Assembly (NCBI RefSeq): GCF_023913735.1
Contig: NZ_JAMXBH010000018.1
Span: 1-64,000 of the forward strand
Source: Pseudarthrobacter raffinosi
Lineage (GTDB): Bacteria > Actinomycetota > Actinomycetes > Actinomycetales > Micrococcaceae
Direction of reading: 5' to 3'
DNA length: 64,000 nucleotides
Shown: piece by piece, positions 50,854-59,061 of the stretch
Numbering within the stretch: position 1 is the stretch's first letter
How the letters are laid out: each line of letters starts with the position of its first letter
Position numbers and translations under genes: made by a program
The notes under the pieces: model-generated
Told to the model about the DNA's origin: nothing
The model's database searches: none
What the model saw: the letters and a program-made list of their open reading frames with translations, nothing else

Positions 50854-52219
50854 GTCCACCAGCACGTTTGACGTACTGAATCCGGCAACGGAAGAGGTCA
50901 TCGAGACCATAAGCCTTGCAACACTTGCGGACACGGACAGGGCGATCGAGAAGGCCGTCCAGGCCTTCGAGACCTGGCGCCATGTTGCCCCTGCAGACCG
51001 GGCCCTCCTGCTGCGAAGGTTTGCCGCGGTAGTTGACGCCGATCTGGAAAACCTGGCGCAACTGGAGGTCCGCAACGCCGGGCACACCATCGGCAATGCC
51101 CGATGGGAAGCAGGGAATGTCCGCGACGTCCTCACGTACTACTCCGCAGCCCCCGAACGGCACCTTGGCCAGCAGATTCCGGTAGCCGGAGGGGTCAACG
51201 TCACCTTCAACGAACCCCTCGGGGTCGTGGGAGTGATCGTGCCGTGGAATTTCCCCATGCCCATCGCGGCCTGGGGTTTCGCCCCTGCGCTGGCCGCCGG
51301 CAACACCGTTGTCCTTAAACCGGCGGAACTGACTCCCATGACCGCCATCCGGCTCGGACAGCTGGCTCTGGAAGCGGGGCTGCCCGAAGGGGTCCTGCAG
51401 ATCATCCCGGGCAAGGGCTCAGTCGTCGGGGAACGGTTCGTCACCCACCCTGCAGTGCGGAAGGTCGTCTTCACCGGTTCAACCGGCGTCGGCAAGCGGA
51501 TCATGGCCGGCTGCGCGGAACAGGTCAAACCCGTGACCCTGGAGCTGGGCGGCAAGAGCGCCAACATCATCTTCGCCGACGCGGACCTCGAAGCCGCTGT
51601 CGCGGCAGCACCCGGCGGCGCTTTTGATAACGCCGGGCAGGACTGCTGCTCCCGCTCCAGAATCCTGGTCCAAAACAGCGTCTATGAAAAATTCCTTGAA
51701 CTCCTGGAACCAGTCGTGAAGGCCCTGAAGGTCGGCGACCCCAGCGACGAGGCGTCGTTCATGGGGCCGCTGATTTCCGCAGCCCAACACCGCACAGTCT
51801 CCGGCTTCGTCCCGGACGGGTCATCTGTGGCTTTCCAGGGATCCGCGCCGGACGGCAAGGGGTTTTGGTTCCCTCCCACCGTTCTTACGCCCGCCCGCGA
51901 GGACAGGGTCATGCATGAGGAGATCTTCGGCCCCGTCGTGGCAGTCGTTCCCTTTGAGGACGAAGCCGACGCACGCCGCCTGGCGAATGACTCGATCTAC
52001 GGCCTGTCCGGATCCATCTGGACACGGGACATCGGTCAGGCGCTGAGGATGGCCCGGGGACTCGAGTCGGGAAACCTTTCGGTGAACTCCCACTCCTCGG
52101 TGCGCTACTCCACGCCCTTTGGCGGATTCAAGCAGTCAGGACTCGGACGCGAACTCGGCCCGGACGCCCTGAACGCGTTCACCGAAACAAAAAACGTCTT
52201 CATCTCCACCAACCCATAA
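50834..52219 (+). CDS. NAD(P)-dependent aldehyde dehydrogenase (PuuC-like role)
   Basis: 461 residues from ATG 50834, overlapping the amidotransferase gene by 20 bases. Signature parts: VGVIVPWNFPMPIAAWGFAPALAAGNTVVLKPAELTP (residues about 130-166), FTGSTGVGKRI, LELGGKSANIIFADAD (general base E), and NAGQDCCSRSRILVQ with the catalytic Cys (GQDCCS). The expected role is oxidation of a gamma-glutamyl aldehyde to the acid. The first 13 residues contain a repeated STSTFE/STSTFD from an 18-base tandem duplication that also includes the upstream gene's stop codon. Confidence 0.88.
   Translation: MSTSTFESTSTFDVLNPATEEVIETISLATLADTDRAIEKAVQAFETWRHVAPADRALLLRRFAAVVDADLENLAQLEVRNAGHTIGNARWEAGNVRDVLTYYSAAPERHLGQQIPVAGGVNVTFNEPLGVVGVIVPWNFPMPIAAWGFAPALAAGNTVVLKPAELTPMTAIRLGQLALEAGLPEGVLQIIPGKGSVVGERFVTHPAVRKVVFTGSTGVGKRIMAGCAEQVKPVTLELGGKSANIIFADADLEAAVAAAPGGAFDNAGQDCCSRSRILVQNSVYEKFLELLEPVVKALKVGDPSDEASFMGPLISAAQHRTVSGFVPDGSSVAFQGSAPDGKGFWFPPTVLTPAREDRVMHEEIFGPVVAVVPFEDEADARRLANDSIYGLSGSIWTRDIGQALRMARGLESGNLSVNSHSSVRYSTPFGGFKQSGLGRELGPDALNAFTETKNVFISTNP
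50836..50871 (+). repeat. Perfect 18-base tandem duplication across the stop/start overlap
   Basis: GTCCACCAGCACGTTTGA occurs twice without a gap (50836-50853 and 50854-50871). The first copy ends with the amidotransferase stop TGA and lies in the first codons of the aldehyde dehydrogenase gene. The duplication adds six residues to the dehydrogenase N-terminus. Confidence 0.9.
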
Positions 52220-52245
52220 CGTCCCCACCACAAAAGGAAGAAAAA

Positions 52246-53025
52246 ATGATTGAAGTAATTTCCAACCGCCTCAAGGGACGCAGCGCTGTCATCACCGGCG
52301 GCGCCAGCGGCATCGGGCTGGCCACAGCTCGCCGGTTCGCCGCGGAAGGCGCCCATGTGGTCATCGCTGATCTGGACCCGACCGCCGGGCAGCGCGCAGC
52401 CGACGAGGTCGGCGGCCTCTATGTGAAGGTGGATGTCACCAGCGAAGAGGAAGTGAAGAACCTCTACGCCATCACCAACGAAACGTACGGAAGCGTGGAC
52501 ATCAGCTTCAACAACGCGGGAATCTCGCCGGCAGACGATGCCTCAATCATCGATACAGGAATCGATGCGTGGCGCAGGGTCCAGGAAGTAAACCTGACCT
52601 CCGTTTTCTACTGCTGCAAATACGCCCTCCCTTACATGCAGGCACAAGGGAAGGGCTCCATCATCAACACGGCGTCGTTCGTTGCGGTCATGGGTGCTGC
52701 CACCTCGCAGATCTCCTACAGCGCCTCCAAGGGCGGGGTGCTGGCCATGAGCCGGGAACTCGGCGTCGAATTCGCCCGGCAGGGAATCCGGATCAACGCA
52801 CTCTGCCCGGGACCCGTCAACACGCCCCTGCTGAAGGAACTGTTCGCCAAGGATCCCGAGAAGGCAGCCCGCCGCCTCGTTCACGTTCCCTTGGGCCGGT
52901 TCGCTGAACCGGAAGAACTGGCAGCAGCAGTCGCCTTCCTCGCCAGCGACGATTCATCCTTCATCACCGCCTCGACCTTCCTGGTTGACGGCGGCATTTC
53001 AGGCGCTTACGTAACACCCGAGTGA
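52246..53025 (+). CDS. Short-chain dehydrogenase of the amine-utilisation operon
   Basis: 259 residues; ATG 52246 follows AAAAGGAAGAAAAA. VITGGASGIGLATARRFAAEGAHVVIADLD (residues about 15-44) is the NAD-binding loop with an Asp after beta-2, favouring NAD. NNAG near 89, NTASFVAVMG with the serine, and YSASKGGVLAMSREL with Tyr-Lys are canonical. It ends FLVDGGISGAYVTPE. It may oxidise the gamma-glutamyl-ethanolamide alcohol to the aldehyde used by the preceding enzyme, which would fill the step that an amine oxidase takes in putrescine pathways. This is inference from context. Confidence 0.82.
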   Translation: MIEVISNRLKGRSAVITGGASGIGLATARRFAAEGAHVVIADLDPTAGQRAADEVGGLYVKVDVTSEEEVKNLYAITNETYGSVDISFNNAGISPADDASIIDTGIDAWRRVQEVNLTSVFYCCKYALPYMQAQGKGSIINTASFVAVMGAATSQISYSASKGGVLAMSRELGVEFARQGIRINALCPGPVNTPLLKELFAKDPEKAARRLVHVPLGRFAEPEELAAAVAFLASDDSSFITASTFLVDGGISGAYVTPE

Positions 53026-53097
53026 CGGCCAGGTCTTCCGCGTGGACCCTATCCCCAAGGCACGTGCGCGGCAGATCGGGGGCGTCGCAGATTACTT

Positions 53098-53134
53098 AGC
53101 GGACGACGGCGGGAGGCACCCGCCGTCGTCCGCT
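53098..53134. repeat. Intergenic palindrome, copy 8
   Basis: AGCGGACGACGGCGGGA and complement around a short centre (one extra mismatch pair). It lies 72 bases after the SDR stop and directly abuts the truncated TetR frame, which resumes at 53136. Confidence 0.85.
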
Positions 53135-53135
53135 T

Positions 53136-53456
53136 GGCGACGCCCTGGCGGGGCTGCGGGAGGCGGCGCTTGCCGGGGTTTCGGTGATTCCAGACCTGGC
53201 GGTCACGCGCGGGCGGCTGCGGCTGATCGCCGAGCATCCCGAGCTGGCCAGCCGGAGTTACGAGTCCCTGGCGCCGCAGCGCGAGCGCGCCCGGGCGTAC
53301 CTTGTTTCGGCAGGAGTCGACGAGGATGTGGCGGGGTATCTGTGCGCCGCGTTCGTGGGCGCCACGTTCGAGGCCTGGATGCGGTGGGCCGCGGGGACGG
53401 ATCCGGATCCCGTCCCCTATCTGGTGGCGGCCGCCGGGGTGCTGCGCCTGCCGTAG
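53136..53456 (+). pseudogene. C-terminal remnant of a TetR-family regulator
   Basis: The open frame reads GDALAGLREAALAGVSVIPD, then LAVTRGRLRLIAEHPELASRSYESL, then AGVDEDVAGYLCAAFVGATFEAWMRWAAG to a stop at 53456. The HPEL...R pattern and the following helices are typical of the ligand domain of TetR regulators. No helix-turn-helix is present; the sequence upstream is the palindrome at 53098-53134. A 90-residue frame could start at GTG 53184, but it would lack a DNA-binding domain. It is followed by an internally deleted palindrome copy (53470-53503). Confidence 0.7.
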
Positions 53457-53469
53457 CACCCCGATTAAA

Positions 53470-53503
53470 CGCAAGCGGACGACGGCGGGAGGTCCGCTTG
53501 CGT
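53470..53503. repeat. Intergenic palindrome, copy 9 (internally deleted)
   Basis: CGCAAGCGGAC, then GACGGCGGGAG, then GTCCGCTTGCG. The outer arms pair perfectly, but the inner complement of the core is missing, leaving an 11-base stem with a GC-rich loop. It lies 13 bases after the TetR remnant's stop. Confidence 0.75.
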
Positions 53504-53617
53504 TTGCGGCATTTACTGTCTGTGGTGTTCAGCAGTGGCCACGCGGGCCTCGCGCGAATCCGTCTTGTTTGCCGGGAGGCCGGCGGGCCCGCTTCTCGGC
53601 CACGGGAAGTCTCCGCT

Positions 53618-54421
53618 TCACGATGGCTCTCCCGCCGGTTCCCGGTAGGTGCTTTCCGGAACATCAGTGATGAACATGTGTCCGGGAGCGTGGCCGATGG
53701 CGAAGGAGGGCCTGGATGCCATCACTGCGCTCTGCGGTGTCACGCCGCAGGCCCAGAAAACCGGCACCTCCCCTGGCCGGATCTCCACCGCATCCCCGAA
53801 GTCGGGGCGGTTGATGTCGGCAATGCCCAGATCCTCCGGTGACCCGACGTGGACCGGGCTGCCGTGGACCTTCGGCACTTCCGACGTGACCCTGACGGCG
53901 GTTTCAACCAGCCCGGGCAGCATCGGGCGCATGGAGACCACCATGGGGCCGTGGATCCTGCCGGCAGGGGTGCACTCGACGTTTGTGCGGTACATGGGGA
54001 CGTTGCGGCCGGTTTCGGTGTGCCGCAGCGGGATCCCTTCGCTGGCCAGCGCGGCTTCGAAGGTGAAGCTGCAGCCGATGAGGACGGCCACCATGTCGTC
54101 ACGCCAGACTGACGCGACGTCGGTGACCTCCTCGGCCAGTTCGCCGTCCACCCACACCCGATAGGCGGGGATATCGGTGCGGATATCGGAGCCGGGCGCC
54201 AGGGCGCTTTCATACTGTCCCGCCGGAATGATGTCGATGACGGGGCAGGCTTTGGGGTTCAGCCGGCAGAATTCGATGAACTCATCGGCGTAGTCTGCCG
54301 TGACCGCTATCAGGTTCGCCTGGGTGTAGCCGTCGCTCCAGCCGGAGGTGGGGGTGACCAGGCCGTTGCGGAACTTCAGGCGTGCGTCGGCGGGGGCCAG
54401 GAGGGCGTGTGGCTGGCTCAC
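53618..54421 (-). CDS. DUF1445 family putative hydro-lyase
   Basis: 267 residues from GTG 54421, overlapping the MFS stop as GTGA. The family pattern is clear: [34 protein letters not shown] (residues about 31-64), [57 protein letters not shown] (about 111-167), and [32 protein letters not shown] near the C-terminus. Relatives are annotated as putative hydro-lyases or D-glutamate cyclase-like proteins. Its operon partner is an MHS-type permease, so it probably processes the imported organic acid or pyroglutamate-like compound. Confidence 0.85.
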   Translation of the reverse strand: MSQPHALLAPADARLKFRNGLVTPTSGWSDGYTQANLIAVTADYADEFIEFCRLNPKACPVIDIIPAGQYESALAPGSDIRTDIPAYRVWVDGELAEEVTDVASVWRDDMVAVLIGCSFTFEAALASEGIPLRHTETGRNVPMYRTNVECTPAGRIHGPMVVSMRPMLPGLVETAVRVTSEVPKVHGSPVHVGSPEDLGIADINRPDFGDAVEIRPGEVPVFWACGVTPQSAVMASRPSFAIGHAPGHMFITDVPESTYREPAGEPS

Positions 54422-55782
54422 TTGGACTCCACAAGTTCAGCCGGCGCCTGCCCGGCCTGCAGGTATTCCTCATCCTCGGCAACGTTGGAGTCGCGGCCCA
54501 GGGCCAGGCCAACCAGGGTCAGCAGGCAGGCGACGCTGAGGTAGACGGCCACCGGGACCCAGCTGTCATAGGTGCTCAGCAGGAGGGTGAACATAAACGG
54601 TGCGATGGCGCCGCCGATGATGCCGGCGAACGTGTAGGCCAGTGAGCTGCCGGTGGAACGGAGCCGCGGCGAGAACTGCTCGACGACGAACGCTGCCTGG
54701 GGTCCGTACATAAACGAGTGGCAGAGCAGGCCCAGCACGATGCCCACGACCAGCATGACCGGGGACCGTCCCTCAAGAACGATGAAGAACAGGTAGGACC
54801 AGACGGCAGCGCCAACTGCGGCGATTCCGTAAACCATGCGGCGGTTGATGCGGTCGGAGATGGCTCCGGCGAGAGGCATGGTGAAGATCTGGAGGGCTGA
54901 CCCGATCAGGACGGCGACGAGAACCTGGCCGCGGTCGAAGCCGAGCTCCTGGATGCCGTAGGTGAGCGTGAAGACGGTGCACATGGCGTACAGAACGTCC
55001 GGGCCAATGCGGCTGAGCATGGCGGCGATGAGGGGCCGGCGCTGGGTGGCCAGCACTTCGCGGATGGGGGCCTTGGGCTTGTCGCCCCGGGCTTCCATGG
55101 CCTTGAAGATGGGGGTGTCTTCGAGCTTGAGCCGGATCCAGAGCCCGAAGGCCACCAGCAGCGCGGAGATCAGGAACGCGATCCGCCAGCCGAAGCTCAG
55201 GAAGTCTTCTTCGGACAGGGTCAGGGTGAGGACGGCGAGTGCACCGTTGGCCATGAGGTTGCCGGCGGGCGGGCCGATCTGTGCGGCAGAGGCCCAGAAT
55301 CCGCGCTTGTTCGGGTCGCCGAATTCGCTGGAGAGCAGGACCGCGCCGCCCCATTCGCCGCCGACGCCAACGCCCTGGGCGAAGCGGAGGAACACGAGGA
55401 TGGCGGGGGCGATGACGCCGATGTTGTCATACGTGGGCAGCAGGCCGATGAGGAACGTGGCCACGCCGATCAGCATCAGCGTAATGACCAGGATCTTCTT
55501 GCGGCCGATCTCGTCCCCAAGCCGTCCGAAGATGATGCCGCCTACGGGACGGGAGATGTAACCCACGGCGTAGGTGGAGAAGGCCAGCAGGGTACCCGTG
55601 ACGGGGTCCGAGGCCGGGAAGAAGATAAGCGGGAAGACGATCGCAGCGGCCGCGGAGTAGACGGCGAAGTCGTAGAACTCCAGCGCGGTTCCGGTCAGGC
55701 TGGCCGCGAATGCCTTGTACATGTCCTTGCGCGCCACCGGGGGCTTTGCGTCAACGGGGGCCATGGCTTGGGGAGTGGCCAT
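54418..55782 (-). CDS. MFS transporter, metabolite:H+ symporter (MHS) type
   Basis: 454 residues with about 12 transmembrane segments. MHS hallmarks: [29 protein letters not shown] (residues about 27-55), [37 protein letters not shown] (loop 2-3 motif), and [21 protein letters not shown] (about 133-153). Family members carry citrate, ketoglutarate, proline/betaine or shikimate. It is the first gene of a two-gene operon with the DUF1445 protein, under the operator pair at 55940-55969. Confidence 0.88.
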   Translation of the reverse strand: MATPQAMAPVDAKPPVARKDMYKAFAASLTGTALEFYDFAVYSAAAAIVFPLIFFPASDPVTGTLLAFSTYAVGYISRPVGGIIFGRLGDEIGRKKILVITLMLIGVATFLIGLLPTYDNIGVIAPAILVFLRFAQGVGVGGEWGGAVLLSSEFGDPNKRGFWASAAQIGPPAGNLMANGALAVLTLTLSEEDFLSFGWRIAFLISALLVAFGLWIRLKLEDTPIFKAMEARGDKPKAPIREVLATQRRPLIAAMLSRIGPDVLYAMCTVFTLTYGIQELGFDRGQVLVAVLIGSALQIFTMPLAGAISDRINRRMVYGIAAVGAAVWSYLFFIVLEGRSPVMLVVGIVLGLLCHSFMYGPQAAFVVEQFSPRLRSTGSSLAYTFAGIIGGAIAPFMFTLLLSTYDSWVPVAVYLSVACLLTLVGLALGRDSNVAEDEEYLQAGQAPAELVESK

Positions 55783-55939
55783 GTTAAACCTCCATGAAGA
55801 GAGTTGATGTCATCCGTGTTCGGGATGGATGGTGCTGGTGAGCATGCTTCTGTCTCGCCTGCGTGCGGCGTTGCAGGGTGGGACATTTGGGCGCTTGCCG
55901 TCAGGATGGCTGCGGAAGTCGGAATTGCGGCGATCGTTG

Positions 55940-55995
55940 GATTGTTGAACAATCCTCTTGTTGAACAAGCTACGCGACGCAGATCACACCGTCAA
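55940..55995 (-). promoter_or_regulatory. Promoter with two tandem palindromic operators for the MHS/DUF1445 operon
   Basis: On the minus strand -35 TTGACG (55995-55990), 17-base spacer, -10 TAGCTT (55972-55967). Just downstream are two palindromes with the same core: CTTGTTGAACAAG (55957-55969) and GATTGTTGAACAATC (55940-55954), centres 16 bases apart. Position after the -10 indicates repression. No regulator gene is adjacent. The remainder of 55783-56090 shows no gene I can support. Confidence 0.7.
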
Positions 55996-56090
55996 GGGGT
56001 TCATGGGATTCAGACGCCGCCGGCAGTTGCGGAGTTGAGGGCGCGGGCCATCGCAAGAGGAGCCGGGCGTAGGGCTTACTTCGAGGGAAG

Positions 56091-56133
56091 GGAAGCGGAC
56101 GGCGGCGGGGGGCTCCCGCCGTCGTCCGCTTCC
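56091..56133. repeat. Intergenic palindrome, copy 10 (variant)
   Basis: GGAAGCGGACGGCGGCGGG with a complement ending GTCGTCCGCTTCC. The centre is G-rich and one arm has GGCGGC for GACGGC. It lies 10 bases beyond the metallophosphoesterase stop (minus strand). Confidence 0.8.
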
Positions 56134-56142
56134 GTTTGGTGC

Positions 56143-57182
56143 CTACTGGCTGAAGGGGACCTTCTCCCAGCTCAGGACATCATCGCTGTCGCTGCTGTTG
56201 CCGACCACCGTGAACCTGACGTAGTTGGTGGCGTTGGCCGATCCGTCCACGGTGATGCGCTGCAGGTCATCCGCGGCGGGCTGGCCGTAGACCTCCAGCC
56301 ATGGTGAGCCTTCCGCCAGCGGCTGGTTCTCGGCAAAGACGTGGCTGTCGCCGTTGATGAGATAGACCGGGCGGTCAAAGCGGTTGGTCTCTTCAATGAT
56401 GGCCGCAACGATCTCCCGGAACCGGAGACTGTTTCCGGGTTGGCAGCGGCCGCGGCGAGCAGCGACGGATCAAACATGTCGGCCTGCGTCATCAGCACCA
56501 CGGCGCGGTCGTTGCGGCGCTCGGCGTCGGTGAACGTGTCACGTATCTGGCCCAGGACGGCATCCGTCCGGTGCTCAACTTCGGCCAGCTGCTCGGGCGT
56601 GGGTGTGGTTTCGCCCAGGCCGCTCCATGGAAGCAGCGAGTTGTTGCTGCCCTGGACGTTCACCACGGAGAAGGCCACGCGGTTCTGGGTGAAGCGGACA
56701 TTTTCCGGAAGCCCAAGCTTCTCTTGCGTCTTGACCGGCATGGTTGCGCCCAGGGTCTTGCCGGGCTCGTCGAAGAAGACGTCCCGCAGCTTGTCCAGCC
56801 GTTCCAGCGGGTTGTAGGCGCCGTTGTTAGTGCGGTGGCAGTCCACCCACTCGTTGTCGCCCGGGGTGAAGACCAGCGGGTGCTCGAAAGTGTCGAACTG
56901 TGAGCGGATGTCGGCGAAGTACTCGTCTGAGCACACCGAGGAGCCGTTCTTGATGTCGCCCACATGGGTGACGAACTTCAGCGCCCTGTCGCCGTTGATG
57001 TCCTGGATGCGGGACGGGAACTTGGCGATTTCGGCGGCGCCGTAGGGAATGTCGCCGATGACGCCAAAGGTGAAAGCCTGGCTGTCAGAGGTGTTATTGG
57101 CTGCGATGGCGGGCTGGGACGCAAGGAGGCCGAGCGCCAGGACGGCCGCCGCCGTCGTCGTTTTCACGGTCTTTGAAGGCAT
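56143..57182 (-). pseudogene. Secreted metallophosphoesterase, interrupted by a one-base frameshift
   Basis: From ATG 57182: a signal peptide (VLALGLLASQPAIAA) then calcineurin-like motifs FGVIGDIPYG, VTHVGDIKNG and VFTPGDNEWVDCHRTNNG. After NPETVSG near 56420 the frame is lost, but it continues cleanly in the next frame as FREIVAAIIEETNRFDRPVY, then LINGDSHVFAENQPLAEGS, to KVPFSQ and a stop at 56145-56143. The last metal-binding motif (GDSHVF) is in the second part. One inserted base restores a protein of about 346 residues. It is either a recent mutation or a sequence error. It forms a pair with the secreted phosphodiesterase next to it. Confidence 0.75.
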
Positions 57183-57217
57183 GGTGGTGTTCCTGTGTCT
57201 GCTGAGTGGGGGCGGCT

Positions 57218-58075
57218 TTAGAGCGTGCGGGCGGCGAGGAACTGTTCCAGCGCCTCAAGGTCGTCGGTGTTGATGTGGTCCACGCCGGCGTCGAAGAGTT
57301 CGTTCCAGACAGCTTCGCGTGCGGCGCCGGGCTGGTCAGGGGTGGCCCAGAAGCGGACCCGGTAGCCCTGGGCGTGTGCCTCTGTCACGTATGCGTGGAG
57401 CTTGGTGCGTTCTGCCTCGGGCATGGGGCCCACGCCCTGCCAGGTGAAGAGCTTGGTCCAGTTGTCGCTGATCAGCGGCATCAGCCCGGCAGGCATGCCG
57501 GAGGTGAGGTCGGCGGAGCGTCCGTCATAGAAGCCGAACCGCTTTTCCTGCGCCTGCATGGTGGCCAAGGGGCGGTTTCCGCTGATGACGGCGGTGACGG
57601 GCCCGGTTTTGGTGGTGCCGTTGCTGTAGCGGCTCATGATGTCCCGGTGCTCGGCCAGTTCCTGCTCGATGGCGGCGTAGGTGGCCTCGCCCTCACTCTT
57701 GATGTCGATCAGGAGCTGCAGGCTGCCGTCCCAGTGCGGGTAAACGCTGTGGCCCTGGTTCCGCACCAGCTCGTCCAGGGGATCGAGGTAGAGGCTCTCG
57801 AGCGTTACTCCGGGCTTGGCGTCCTCGAGGTCGTGGGCCACCAGCAGTTCGCCGTCCACCAGCCACACGTCGGCTTCGACGCTGGTGAAGCCGTGCTCCA
57901 GGGCGTCGAACAGGGGTCGGTCGTGCTCATAGTCGTTGTGGGCATGGGCTGCGGCCAGCGGCTGTCCGAGGACCACGGACGACGGCGCATTGGCGGGATT
58001 TGCGGCCGGCGGGGCGGCGATTCCGGTCAGGGAGGTGAGGGCTACGAGGGCTGTGACGGCGCTTTTCAGGAACAC
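57218..58075 (-). CDS. Secreted glycerophosphodiesterase/PI-PLC-like phosphodiesterase
   Basis: 285 residues from GTG 58075 behind AAGGAG; the longer frame upstream has no ribosome site. A signal peptide (VTALVALTSLTGIAAPPA) is followed by AHAHNDYEHDRPLFDALEHGFTSVEADVWLVDGELLVAHDLED. This contains the first His and the E.D...H set expected of the GDPD-like TIM barrel. SLQLLIDIKSEGE adds the next acids, and the fold closes with DHINTDDLEAL. The HAHNDYEHDRPL form is that of AIM6/PI-PLC-like secreted proteins. The substrate is probably a phosphodiester of glycerol or inositol. It sits 35 bases upstream of the metallophosphoesterase gene, consistent with joint extracellular phosphate release. Confidence 0.8.
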   Translation of the reverse strand: MFLKSAVTALVALTSLTGIAAPPAANPANAPSSVVLGQPLAAAHAHNDYEHDRPLFDALEHGFTSVEADVWLVDGELLVAHDLEDAKPGVTLESLYLDPLDELVRNQGHSVYPHWDGSLQLLIDIKSEGEATYAAIEQELAEHRDIMSRYSNGTTKTGPVTAVISGNRPLATMQAQEKRFGFYDGRSADLTSGMPAGLMPLISDNWTKLFTWQGVGPMPEAERTKLHAYVTEAHAQGYRVRFWATPDQPGAAREAVWNELFDAGVDHINTDDLEALEQFLAARTL

Positions 58076-58314
58076 GGGGTTCTCCTTGGTACAGCAGGGT
58101 CGGTTCATTTCCCAGGCGATGGAGGCGCTGGGCGGCGGTGCGTGAAAAGACTTCCTGCTGCCGGAGAACGGGCGTTGCGCCAACGGTTTCGGGACGGTGA
58201 ACAGGAGGCGTCGTTTGGACCATATGGCTACGGCCGCTCGCCTACGTCCGCGGGTTTTGAGGGAGGAGAGGATCAGGCCACAGCGTTATGGCGTGATTTC
58301 GATACCATGCCAGC

Positions 58315-58527
58315 ATGAGCACACGTGATACTCCTGCGCAGATCGGCGACCTTCCGCCGATCGGACGCCCGGCGAACAGCGCCCTGCTCGAGGCAGGCAT
58401 TAGCACTTTGGCTCAAGTTGCTGCCTGCAGCCGCAGCCAATTGCTCGCCATGCACGGCGTGGGGCCCAAGGCTGTCCGGATTCTGGAAGCCGCGCTCCAG
58501 GCTCAAGGGCTACGGTTCGCTGACTGA
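58315..58527 (+). CDS. Small helix-hairpin-helix DNA-binding protein
   Basis: 70 residues from ATG 58315. The body (IGRPANSALLEAGISTLAQVAACSRSQLLAMHGVGPKAVRILEAALQAQGL) matches the small HhH domain also seen in the RNA polymerase alpha C-terminus: ANSALLEAGI...L...HGVGPKA..IL. It probably binds nucleic acid; the function is not known. No strong ribosome site is visible. It is divergent from the phosphodiesterase gene. Confidence 0.75.
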   Translation: MSTRDTPAQIGDLPPIGRPANSALLEAGISTLAQVAACSRSQLLAMHGVGPKAVRILEAALQAQGLRFAD

Positions 58528-58666
58528 CCACCCACCCTGCATTCTCCGGGCTGGAAACACCAGGATGCCCGCCGCCTGGGTGACGTTATCCAATTCCCGG
58601 GCGCCCGCACGGATCAGCAGGCATAAGCTGATATCAGCACGTCTCTTCCAGCGCCGGGAGGTCATC

Positions 58667-58990
58667 ATGGACACTGAAACCGCCGATGTTATCGGCCATG
58701 ATGTCACCACCATCGTCTGCGTGTGCGGCAACACCGTCAGCAAGGACGGGTTGATTCAGGCCAACTCACAAGGCGTCCCCGTCCACAACGGAGAGAACAC
58801 TCCGGTCCCCGCGGAGCTGGCGGAATGGCCTGCGGATGAGGATCTCTACACGCTGTGTCCCTCATGCGGCCGTGTGTACCGTGACTCGGTCATCGAAGAG
58901 ACCGGGACCGCGCCCGTTGCTTTCCGGGTCGACGTCGCCGCCGGCCCAATTGCCGAGGCAATCCGGGTGCACTGGGACCTAAGCACCTAG
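58667..58990 (+). CDS. Small uncharacterised protein with CxC and CPSC zinc-site motifs
   Basis: 107 residues from ATG 58667 behind a good GGGAGG. Cysteines at IVCVCGN (residues about 17-21) and LCPSCGRVYR (about 63-69) may form a zinc ribbon, with an acidic segment between. I do not recognise the family. The good ribosome site favours this start over the longer open frame upstream. A palindrome copy follows 14 bases after the stop. Confidence 0.7.
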   Translation: MDTETADVIGHDVTTIVCVCGNTVSKDGLIQANSQGVPVHNGENTPVPAELAEWPADEDLYTLCPSCGRVYRDSVIEETGTAPVAFRVDVAAGPIAEAIRVHWDLST

Positions 58991-59004
58991 CCCAGAAACT
59001 GGCA

Positions 59005-59042
59005 GAGCGGACGACGGCGGGAGGTCCCGCCGTCGTCCGCTC
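59005..59042. repeat. Intergenic palindrome, copy 11
   Basis: Perfect inverted repeat with arms GAGCGGACGACGGCGGGA. It lies between the convergent stops at 58990 and 59062, a position for bidirectional termination. Confidence 0.88.
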
Positions 59043-59061
59043 ATAACTGGTGCGGCAAGAG

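Noticed and set aside
55804..56307. Plus-strand frame of 167 codons in the gap before the metallophosphoesterase gene
   Set aside because: It crosses the tandem operators and a palindrome copy and ends antisense to the metallophosphoesterase gene; no domain and no ribosome site.
57206..58318. Plus-strand frame of 370 codons opposite the phosphodiesterase gene
   Set aside because: Shadow of the secreted phosphodiesterase; no motif and no ribosome site.
2023..59042. Palindrome copies considered as a CRISPR array or insertion-sequence ends
   Set aside because: Copies are scattered over 57 kb, not regularly spaced, and no transposase frame or target-site duplication lies between any neighbouring pair in this window.
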